Assembly (NCBI RefSeq): GCF_030253575.1
Contig: NC_080560.1
Span: 34,399,501 to 34,463,500 of the forward strand
Reading direction: 5' to 3'
DNA from: Rhododendron vialii
Lineage: Eukaryota; Streptophyta; Magnoliopsida; Ericales; Ericaceae
Length of the DNA stretch: 64,000 nt
Positions 34,981-45,300 of the stretch are shown here, piece after piece. The notes beneath the pieces were generated by a model. That model was not told where the DNA came from, searched no databases, and saw only the letters and a list, made by a program, of their open reading frames with translations. The position numbers and the translations under genes were made by a program. The stretch's first letter is position 1; each line of letters begins with the position of its first letter.

Positions 34981-35712
34981 GTTGCCGGAATGTGGTGGTG
35001 CGGGGTGTAGGATTTTTGGTTTTGCAGTCGGAAGTTGCTTTGGTAGTTTGCGATCGGACGAGAGAGAGAGAGAGAGAGGGAGGGAAGGGTGAGGGGAGCC
35101 TTAGCTATATCCGAGCTGATGTGGTGAGATTTTGTCCAATTAGAATGGTGGGAGATACTGAGAGAGATAAGGTTTCAGGTCCAACTGGCACTCCCAGGAA
35201 AATTTAAATCAAAGCGTGAAAATAGAACATCAAATCGGCCGTCCTACAATTCTTATAGTCCGTACTACAGGATTTTCAAATTTCTTTATCGGAGGTTATC
35301 GAAATGGTTTGGTCTGTGCTCAATGATTAAGGGAGTATGAGACGCGAGAGTAAAATGGTAACACTGTGTACTCCGAGGCACAAGGCACAAATTTAATCTA
35401 CTAACAACCACCAACATTTTTGTCTTTGCATATACTCAAAAAAAAGTAAGCACTATGACTATGAGAGCCTGTATCATTAATCAATGAAACCTTTAACAGA
35501 GTAGAAAAATATCAGGTCTATCTCATATTGGGTAATATTTGATCGGATAACACTTATTTTGTCATCAAATTTTTAAATAGGAGGTTTCCAAATCCGTGGC
35601 CAAGTATTTATTTGCTACTCCTTGCGATCTTACGAAGTTTTGGAAACTTGATACCCATTCCAGTAGAGATTAGGATGTCAATGGAAAGTCTTTTCATGCC
35701 TAGAGATATCCT

Positions 35713-36678
35713 CACGGCCGGCCCCGGGTAAGCCCGCAAGCCCTCGGACTTGGGCAACCCCGGGTTGAGGCAAAAAAAAACAAAAAATTAAGTTTGATAT
35801 AAATATAAAAAAGTTTCCCCTAGTAGTGGTAAACTGCTTCTTTGGCATTGTGGTCAATGCAAGATCTATAAGTCCAAAGATCTATAAGTCCAAGAGGAGT
35901 CGTATTCAATTCCCATGCGTGATAATGACCTTTTTCCTTTATTTTCACTTTTATTTTATCTGTTTTTGTTTTCCACCCAATCCCACAATATTTCCTTTTT
36001 TCATTTATTTTCACTTTTGTTTTACCTGTTTTTGTTTTCCACTCAATCCCACAATATTTCAAAAATCAAATTACTTTGTTGAAAATTTTCGATTTAACAA
36101 ACACAACAGTATAGTAATATGTTCTTACATTTTATTAAAAAAAGTCATAGTTAAAATAAATCGAGTGAGCTAACATGGTTTTATTTTTACCTCCGAACTA
36201 CCGCGCAAGAGAGATTAAAAAGATTGGCTATGATTTCAATTAAAAATGAGGTGTTATTCCACAAAGAGCATTTTTGGGTATTTGGGGCTTTTTTAACTTG
36301 TTACGCTTTTCAGATAGGTCATTTTTCTCGCATAAATCAACTAAAAAGCCCGAAAAGCTAAAAAATCAAAAGTTAGCGGAACGGGCTCGAGTTGTTGAAT
36401 AAATAAAGTACGATGACTCAATTGAAAATTTTGCTTCAAAAATGCAAGAAAAAATTGTTTTATTTGAATCGGATCGTGCTACTCATAAAGCACTATAACC
36501 CGGGGTTTTACATTTTGATATTAATTTTTTTTTTGTTATTCAAGCTAAAAGAACCATGTAATTTTAATTTTTTTTTATACTTGTATGTTTTTTTTTTTTG
36601 TACAACTTAAAAGTACGTGGGGTGGGCAACAAAACATAAAGTTGGGTTAGGGCAACCCAAATGTTGGGGCTGGCACTA
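35713..36678. mobile_element. Old hAT-like nonautonomous element
   Basis: Ends CACGGCCGGCCCC and the complement of TAGTGCCAGCCCC, flanked by 8-bp repeats matching at 6 of 8 positions (GATATCCT at 35705-35712, GATATCTA at 36679-36686). Inside is a tRNA-like stretch (about 35815-35915, TAGTGGTAAACTGC ... TATTCAATTCCC) and a 66-bp-spaced direct duplication (35942-36060, TGTTTTTGTTTTCCAC). It is laid out like the element at 62300-62853. Confidence 0.5.
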
Positions 36679-37009
36679 GATATCTATCTTGTATCCTCTC
36701 ATTGTTATGAGCGTGTATGTTGGCGCTATTAGTCCGACCAGGTTAGTAGGCCAAGCAGAACCAAACCGAGCTTAGAAGAGGTGGTCAGTCCATGCCTATC
36801 AACGGAGATAGTGGAAAGTTGTACAAAAGCTCTTATTTTAGTCCTAGGGAGCGCATACCTTAGAGCATCCACAATGAATTTGTTAAAATGTTGATTAGTG
36901 TGAGGTTTTAACTATTTAGACGGAGATACAAGACCGATTCTTCTGTATCACGTGGCAGACATTTTCATGTGATTCTCCATTTCTCCCTCTCAAATAGGAC
37001 CGTACAATC

Positions 37010-37260
37010 AACTGCGGTTAATTTAGTTGGTCAGAATTCTTGCATCTCAGAAGGAGATCGAGAGTTCGAATCTCCCCACTTGCGTGTGGGTGTTCTTTCC
37101 GTTGTATTTGTTGGAATCATTTCTTCCCATCGTGGGGCGCGCTTGTAGCTAGGGTTGAGCTTATGTGATTGTAGTATTTGGGATTGTTTCTCCCCTAATG
37201 GTCCTAGTAGTTGGGTTACACTTATAGAGATTGTGGAGTTGTTTCTAGTTTTAAGCTACT
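37010..37260 (+). mobile_element. tRNA-derived SINE-like sequence
   Basis: The head resembles a tRNA: A-box-like TTTAGTTGGTCAGA, an arm around GCATCTC, and the T-arm GAGAGTTCGAATCTC. It continues into a CT/TG-rich body too long for a tRNA gene. Flanking duplications were not found, so the limits are approximate. Confidence 0.45.
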
Positions 37261-38269
37261 ACGTACACATTTCTTCAACGTCAACTTTGATCATGATTCA
37301 TGAGTAATCATTAATAGCCAGTGAAATATTTTAATTTCTAGACTTGAGTTCGAACATGTTTCTATTTTCAGTTGTTGTCTAGTGTCTACGTTACTATCAT
37401 GGCGCGCGCTGCGCTATTGTGGAGCAAGTGATTAATTTGTGTATGTAAGTGGTTACATTTTCTTATACTGGATCAAATATTTATGTTGCATTAGCCTGCA
37501 TCTAACCTACAAAACATGTGACTTTTGTATATTGTATTAATGGTTATTTGATTGAGCACGCATCATTTTGTATATTGCAATGGTGGCCTTTTTTTGGTAT
37601 ATGTCAAATGTCATTGAATCATTTCATTTTTTTTATGCATAACTTCAATTAATTGCAGTTGATTCTCATTGGATTCAGTTATCACCCAAAAAAAATAAAA
37701 AATTTACATGTCAAGTAGAATCATATTAACAAATAATGGCTCCAGATTTACCAAAAAAAAAAAAAAAGAGAGAGACAAATTGAGCCAATGATTTTGAAAA
37801 ACTTAAGACATTTTTTTTTTTGTAAGACACGAGTTCTCATGTGATTAATCAAGATATGTGAAAAAAATGACTGACTGCCCAAAAAGATCCGTGTGAAGCT
37901 ACTCGCCACAATTTTCCCTGAGAGAATATGAATGAGATGTTAATGTAGTGTGTGTTGGACATGTTCCCTGGAATAGTATAAAATCTGTACAAGTGACATG
38001 TTAAGGTCTCCTTCCGACCAAAATTTTGCGTCTTCTGTCTGGAACTAGACCATAGGCTAACATTATTCATTCGTTGTCCTGAATTCCTGTGGATCTTCGA
38101 CTTGATGCGTCCGCACCTTTGCAGCCCCTTTCAACGATCAGTGAATTCGGAGGAGCTGGAGGAGCTGATCGAGTCGTGGTTCACAAATAGACATATATTG
38201 ATTTAGTAGTTTGGCCCAAGAAAATAAAAGATCAATGGAAAAGTTCAAAGTTGAAATACATTCTCGGAG

Positions 38270-38482
38270 TATCTAGTTTCTAAAAGTTCTAGAATATCAT
38301 TATAAAGTATCTTTATACTAGAATTTTCCATGGAGTAGTATAACTATGAATGAGTTCTAGCCATTTGTAATATATATATATCTAGTTTCTAAAAGTTCTA
38401 GAATATCATTGTAAAATATCTGGACTAGAATTTTTCATGGAGTAGTATAAATAGGAATGAGTTCTAGCCATTTGTAATAAGC
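38270..38482 (+). repeat. Two direct copies, about 108 bp
   Basis: Both begin TCTAGTTTCTAAAAGTTCTA (38270 and about 38380) and end GAGTTCTAGCCATTTGTAAT. The second copy carries a TATAAATAGG promoter-like motif, so this may be part of an old LTR. Confidence 0.75.
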
Positions 38483-38639
38483 CAAAAAGCTTGAGTCTAT
38501 TATGCCTTGTTCGGTTTGATTTTTGGAAAAAAATTTCCGACTCAAAAAATACTCATTACTTCTACTTCGAATCATTACTCTATTTTTCACTCCACTCATA
38601 ACCCAAAAAAATTTCTCAAAAACTCGTCCAAACACAGCA

Positions 38640-38905
38640 TAGAGTCCTAGATGGAAACACAACACCTGTAAGAAAAAATTCCAAATCCTTTCATTCTCTC
38701 TCTTGTGCAACGTTTCCCACCTCACCTCACACCAACTGCAACTCCACCCACCACCACGGCAATCCCCACTAGCGACGGAAGATAACATCCTGAAAATCTC
38801 TCTTAGTGTCATTAAACCTTCCAATGTTCTTTGTGTGTTCTCAACAGACCTATCAGAACTAGGTAACCCACATTTTCGGTGGATGTCGGAAATGACATTG
38901 CCCAT
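38640..38905. repeat. Dispersed duplicate, copy 1 (partner 40215-40545)
   Basis: Shares with 40215-40545 a string of blocks (AACGTTTCCCAC, CCACCACCACGGCAATCCCC, GAAGATAACATCC, GTGTTCTCA-CAGACCTAT, TTTTCGGTGGA). The second copy abuts the truncated PSRP2 duplicate. Identity of the source sequence is unknown. Confidence 0.75.
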
Positions 38906-39678
38906 CTAAAGTTATCTGAAAAAGTAATGGTTGTGAAGCCTAGTGCCGAGCCGAGAACAATAAGGAAGTGATCCAAACAAATTGTCCTAGTTTCTTTCCC
39001 ATTACAATTAATTACGGATTGAACAAAGGGACAATCAATCTTTTGAACTCCTCTCTTCTTGATAATGATGAAGATTCTTGGTTCATTTTCGCTTTTTCCC
39101 TCTCTTCTTGAATGAAAAAATGTACCAAACGGTAACAACGTGTGCGAACAAGCACTACAAATAAACAAGTCCAAGTCTATAGCTTCTTGGATGTATAAAA
39201 GGGCATGAAACCCCAAGCCCAGACTAGACCACGGAACTCGGGCCCACGTAATTATATATGACTCCCTTCTATGCATATGATCAAAGTTTTTATATTCTTC
39301 CAACTAAATTGCAATTATTAGGCCATAACTACAAAGTCAAGAATTACGGCTAGAAGTTTTGCAAGACAGGAATACCCCTGCAGAAAATGGAAAATTTCTC
39401 GCACAAAAAGACAAAATAGAAGCATATTTGCGAGGATGCGGACGAAATTCCTCAAAAACCGTTAAAGTAAATTTTAATTCACGTGAATGGTGCATAAAAA
39501 CAGCGTGAATTGGCACAAATGACCTCGTATTGACCCAACATATTCCGCAAATATGCCAAATTGAAGGACCTGACTGGAAAAATCAAACAACAAAAATGTT
39601 GAAACCTATGAAATTGGGTTTAACATTCCTTTACATGGGGGTGTGGATTCTGCTTGGAGCAGGATGTCATGGGCCCCT

Positions 39679-40143
39679 TGTAACACCCCGTCCCACATCG
39701 GAAGTCTACATGGATGATCTTGGACATATAACAAATCTTGTGGGCTACTACTAGTACCTTGTGCTTAAGCTTTTGGGCCATGTGGTGTGGCTTGTGGATC
39801 AAAATCGGGGTACTGGGCCAGTGGTCTGCTTGGGGCGTTACAGGTGGTATCAGAGCCATCCATGTGCACGACCATGTGGGCCTTGGAGTTTGGTTTGATT
39901 TGGTTGTTGGTTTGATTTGTATTGGTGATTATAGTGCTCAACCCCTCGCGAGGGCGCGAGGCTATAAAGTTGGGGAGATTGTAACACCCCGTCCCACATC
40001 AGAAGTCTACATGGATGATCTTGGACATATAACAAACCTTGTGGGCTACTACTAGTACCTTGTGCTTAAGCTTTTGGGCCATGTGGTGTGGCTTGTGGAT
40101 CAAAATCGGGGTACTGGGCCAGTGGTCTGCTTGGGGCGTTACA
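39679..40143 (+). mobile_element. TRIM-type LTR retroelement fossil (noncoding, whole-looking)
   Basis: Two direct LTRs of 164 bp (39679-39842 and 39980-40143), TGTAACACCCCG to GGGGCGTTACA. A primer-binding site follows the first LTR (TGGTATCAGAGCC, complementary to initiator Met tRNA), and a purine tract (TTGGGGAGAT) precedes the second. The flanking 5-bp duplication is CCCCT (39674-39678, 40144-40148). The LTRs are nearly identical, so the insertion is young. The internal part is about 137 bp and too short to encode anything, as is normal for TRIMs. Confidence 0.92.
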
Positions 40144-40182
40144 CCCCTGCTGTCGAATGTACTAGCAGCTCAATAGCTTCAA

Positions 40183-40378
40183 CTGAAATACTTTTAAGAA
40201 ATGCAATTGTACCTGGAAAAAATTCCAAATCCTCCTTCATTCTCTCTCTTACGCAACGTTTCCCACACAACCTCACACCACTGAAATACTTTTAAGAAAT
40301 GCAATTGTACCTGGAAAAAATTCCAAATCCTCCTTCATTCTCTCTCTTACGCAACGTTTCCCACACAACCTCACACCA
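40183..40378 (+). repeat. 98-bp perfect-looking tandem duplication
   Basis: CTGAAATACTTTTAAGAAAT starts both copies, at 40183 and 40281; the end CAACCTCACACCA is shared. The second copy leads into dispersed duplicate copy 2 (to 40545). Confidence 0.9.
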
Positions 40379-40544
40379 ATTGCAATTCCACCCACCACCA
40401 CGGCAATCCCCACTAGCAACTGAAGATAACATCCCAAAAATCTCTCAAAGTGTCATTAAATCTACCAATGTTCCTTGTGTGTTCTCAGCAGACCTATTAG
40501 AATTGGGTGACCCACTTTTTCGGTGGACACTAGAAATGACGTTG

Positions 40545-41375
40545 CGAGACCGCAATCGATACCCTTGGGACCCGCCACTTCTGAGCTAAAATGGGCGCAA
40601 AGGCTTCCGTGGAATGAGTTTGAGAGACTTACCCCATTTTTTATGAAAAACTTGTTTAATGATGATGGTATTCTAGCAGTAGGGTCAGATGAGCAGTTCC
40701 TAAAGCGGATACACTTGAGGGATGACGATACGGCTACGACGACAGCGGCGGCCATGTTGCCGGAATGTGGTGGTGCAAGGTGTAGAAGTTTTGGTTTTGC
40801 AGTTGGAAGTTGCTTTGGTAGTTTGGGATGAGAGAGAGAGAGAGCGGAACGGGGGGGGGGGGGTTGTGAGGGAAGGGTGAGGGGAGCCTTAGCTATATCT
40901 AAGCTGATGTGGTGAGATTTTGTCCAATTAGAATGGTGGGAGATACTGAGAGATAAGGTTTCAGGTCCAACTGGCACTCCAGGGAAACTTTAGAGCTACT
41001 ATATCGGAGGTTATTTGAGCTGTCGATTGCCGAAAAGATCTGTCGAATCGGCTGCACTGCAGGGTGCTGCTGCTTGGCAGTATGATCCATTCCGTATAAG
41101 ACACATGATAGTAGAATGAAAACAACATGTACTCTGACGCACAAGGCAAAAATTTTATCTCTACTAACAACAACTAACAACTAACATTTTTGTCCTTGCA
41201 TACTCAAAAAAACGGAAACACTATGAGAGTCTGTATCATTAATCGATGACATTTAACAGAGTAAAAAAAAATTAGCTGTATCTCCTATAGGTAATATTTG
41301 ATCAGATAACACTTATTTTGGTATCAAATTTTTAAGTAGGAGGTTTCTAAGTCCATGGCCAAGTACTTATTACTT
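40545..41375 (-). pseudogene. Truncated duplicate of PSRP2 5' region
   Basis: Matches about 34755-35620: the start of exon 1 (MAAAVVVAVSSSLK, SSDPTARIPSS, NKFFIK on the minus strand), the CT/GA-rich leader and the promoter side (TTGTCCAATTAGAATGGTGG, TAATATTTGATC). Only the transit-peptide part of the coding sequence is present, with frame differences after NKFFIK, and it breaks off before the RRM-coding part. It lies 5.8 kb from the parent, in the same orientation, joined at 40545 to dispersed duplicate copy 2. Confidence 0.8.
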
Positions 41376-42322
41376 CTTGGTTTGTAATTGCTTTCTTACT
41401 AGGTTCAAGAATTTCTGATTATGAAATGGATGCTTAAATCAAATTCTTATTATATCCAATTAAGTAGATTTTTTTTGAAAAGAAATGCTAAAAAAAAAAC
41501 CTTTATGAGTGAATGGATATGATCATATCAAAATTGCACTCCATGCTGCGATGATATATATCACCAATGAATGAAAAGTTAACGTTTTGATACATCGCTG
41601 CATACACATCATACACACACTCCTTTCCTATTAGGTATGTAGGGAGAGTTTTGGAATTTATGAGATGTTGAGGAAGCCATGTGAATTCACTAACTTGTTA
41701 TTAGCATCCATTCTTGTGTCAAAAAAAGCAAAATTGCAACCAACTCGGTGGGATGTGTAACTTCGCTGTTGAAAATTAGCGATCATTTACTAAACTATGT
41801 CATTTTTAGAGTTGACATCCACATTTAAGGTTATGAAGCCGTGTGGGTTCACTAACTTGTCGCTAGCATCTATTCTTGTGACAGATAAGCAAATTTCAAA
41901 AAATTCTAAGAAATGTAGGTTTGACGTCAAAAAATCAGCTATTATTTAAATAAACTTTGTCAATTCGGAATCGCCACCCACATTTAAGGTTGTTCCGAAC
42001 AAATAGACTTAAACAAACAGAGACCATTAGTTCGTCATAACAAGAGATTACTCTAGGTAAAGCTTGATTTTGGGAAAAAGTGATTCTGTACTAGACTTTA
42101 AGCACAGTGTTTAGATTGATATTTTCTCGAAGTGGAGGGGTGAAATGAATTTTCATAAAATCAGAAGGGTGCAAAGTGAATTTACCGATGCTCCCGTCCG
42201 ACAAATCGTCCCTCAATGCAGAACCGTTACTTCCAAACACGCCAACTAAGGGTTTCATCCACGCCATTGCCAGGGTTTAGGGTTTTTCCGAAGCCAATTT
42301 TTTTTTTGGGGGTTTTAGGAGC
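41376..42322. repeat. Intergenic, with a 165-bp direct duplication at 41680-41995
   Basis: Two diverged copies share TTCACTAACTTGT, AGCATC-ATTCTTGTG, a CAAACTTTGTCA or AACTATGTCA core and CCACATTTAAGGTT. It is possibly a fragment of an old LTR element; no ends are visible. Confidence 0.5.
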
Positions 42323-45300
42323 ATGTGGAGGAGACCAAGGTTGGGCCACGGGTTGACTCTCCGGCGACTTTCCACGGCAGTTCGACGACGCCCCATCGAA
42401 GACGAAGGTGACTGGTGCTACTCCTCCGAGTGGTGGGGGACCAAATCCGATGGCCACACCGTTTTCCGAGCAACTTCCGATAAAGGAAACGGCGTCGTCT
42501 CTGTCGTCGCTTACCCTTCTTCCAAACCGGTATAACCTCTCTTTTCATCTCTCCGTGCGCATATTATACATGTATCCTGTGAGTATTGACCAATGGAATA
42601 TATCTTATATGTGGTTTTAGTGCTATGAAGATGTGAGAAGTTATTTTTAGTTTGGCAATAATGATTGTAAATATAGTTCTTTTTATTAGTTAGGTTGATT
42701 AAATAGAATCATAATTTGGGATTATATCGAGATATGGATTCGAATAGTGTTTTGTGTTTGACCGATCAAAATGCATAGATATGGACATCTTTGGGCTTTT
42801 TCAAGATATAATGTGATTTGTGCTTCCTATCACCATGAGTGCTTTTTGTAAGTCTGTTTTTTATTTAAACATTCATGCTTGCAGCGCAAATTTTAGGCAT
42901 ACAAGGGTAGGAATGAGAATTCAGAATTTGCAAAGGTCCCTTGTGAAGTACAATCATCCCATAATGACTAATATTTCAAATTCCAGTTCCACAAACTACA
43001 GCATTACATCCTTCTTGTTTTTCATAGCATTATCATTTTTCCCTCTACATTCTGTATGTATTCCAAGTTTCCCACTGATTTTTGGATTGCTATGAACCTA
43101 TGCCTTTTTCTTTTCTTTTTTTGCAGTACTTTCTGTTTTTATTTCTAGTTTATTTGTCATAATTCATAAATACTTTGTCAACCCCGGATGTGGTCTCCGC
43201 CTTATGAGCATGATTCACTGGATAATATTTTTGTCATAATTTGTGCAGAGTAAAGTTCACTGGCAGCGAACACAACAATGGCTTCAACAAAGATATGCAG
43301 AGATACATCCAGATTGTGAAAGTAATGTACCTTTTAGGATTCTTGGTTATCAATGGCGCACACTTCGATTCAATGATGATACTCGTCAAAGCGCAGTTAA
43401 AATAATGGCTGCTTATAGGGAATCAGATCCTGGCTCTGTGTGCTTTATGCAGCAGGCACATTGTCTGGCTGTACCATGTAAGTTCTGTCACCTCTTCGTA
43501 TTTGCCTATGAGAAAAGCCATGATCTGAATCTAGATTTTTAGTTCCAAATGATCTGCTGTTTTAGTTTGAGTTTCAACTTTCCACTTATCCAAATCTCAT
43601 GTTGTCTATTTGTTTACCTCAAAAAAGAGAGTGAAAGTTAAATGAAACAAATGTGAGATGGCGAGAGCGTGAGCGGTCTTGTTGTGGACGTGCCAGGACT
43701 GGATTGCAGTCCAAGTTTGTATTAAGGCTTGAATGCCTTGATCTGACTTCTTCTAGAACGATCGTGTACAACCTAAGGGGTAAGGCCATAGAGAGGTTCA
43801 TGGTTTGCCTTTGACGAAAAGGATTTAAAATTTCCCAACCGTTGTGGAAAATGGAAAGAAAACGAGATAAAATGAAATTTAAGAAAACTCTATTAACGGT
43901 TAAACGAAGTTGATCAGTACAAGAAATCGAAATAGAAACTAGGTTGAGCTAGTATGAAATGAAAGGTAAATGATAATTGAAATTGAGCTGGTTAAGCATT
44001 GGGCTTTGATGGTCGTGGACCCTTCTCTAAGTCTTCATTTATGGTATATATAGGGAGAAGCTCCAGGCCTTGAGCTGCTTAAGCTGCATGGCTGCATGCT
44101 TGCCTTGCTCCTTACTCAAGAATAACTTGCTTGCATGCATGGCTGCCATGTGTCCCATCCCAGGTTTGAGCTGCTTGAGTTGCTTGCATGCATGGCTGCC
44201 ACGTGTCCCATGCCTTGCTCCTTACTTAAGAATAACTTGTTTGCATGCATGGCTGCCATGTGTCCCATTCCAGGCTTGAGCTGCTTGAGTTGCTTGTATG
44301 CATGGCTGCCACGTGTCCCATTCCAGGCTTGAGCTGCTTGAGTTGCTTGCATGCATGGCTGCCATGTGTTTCATGCCTTGCTCCTTACTCAAGAATAACG
44401 GCTACAGGCCTGAAGGCCTCCTTTTCTGCATGGGAACTTGCCAAAAAAGGAATCTTGGTCCCCCCAAGGTTAAAGGCCGACATCCCTTTTGTAAGGAACC
44501 AAGCCTAAAGGCCACTTTTGTTGTCTTATGATCCTTCTCGTGGTAGGGCCCCAGGACTGAGACAATTATTCCATACTTCTCATTCCACCATATTCTCTAT
44601 GAACCTCATCCACATTGGGCCAAATAAACCCAGACCCATAGTAATGAAATTGGGGGCTTTAATGAATTTGGGCCGAATGGATCTTAAGAATGAGCCCAGA
44701 CTTGGAGCACTATCTGGGCCTTAACAGAATGAGCCCAGACCAGGAGTAATGAAATCTTGGGCTTTAATTCCCAAAATTAATTCACCCTCTCCAAGTTCAC
44801 TTTTTCTATGGCCCAATTGATTTCAATCCGGCCCAATTGCAGGTAGTTCGTCATAAAATCAATTAGGGCCCAAAAATTACATTCTTAGCCATTTAACTCC
44901 AAAATAATCAATTCATTTTTAATAATTGGCCAAATTTGGGTGTAAACACTATAGTAATGCACTGCACATTTTCGGTTCTGCGTCCTAGTAATAAATTTTA
45001 TTAGACTTGACTTGGTTGTGCTCTTGGGGATATCTAAGCTGATTTGAATATAGGAGGACGGACCATGAAAATGATATTTGAGGAGATCAAAAATTTATGA
45101 TTGAAGGAGATGGCTTTAAATTGGCGTTGTTTGTGGGGGCTTTTCTTGGTATTCAATTTTTTTGGATGAACAGATTTTTCCTGATGAACTATGTATTTTT
45201 TAGTCTTTGTTGCAGATAAAGCGCTTTGGCTAAAAAACATCTTTGGGAGTTCTATGATCCCTAACTGTTTTTTCTCATAGCTTCATCTTCCACTTTGGGA

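Noticed and set aside
36860-36900. Harbinger-type end TTAGAGCATCCACAATG
   Set aside because: No partner end in the following 2 kb; likely a fragment. The same holds near 29898 and 54978.
37025-37090. Possible tRNA gene
   Set aside because: The arms pair poorly and the sequence runs on into a longer body; a SINE head is more likely. The same applies to the A/B boxes near 1390, 24780, 54640 and 56510.
44070-44531. Several overlapping frames rich in MHGCHV and LELLELLACMAA
   Set aside because: They read through the minisatellite of the solo LTR on both strands; not genes.
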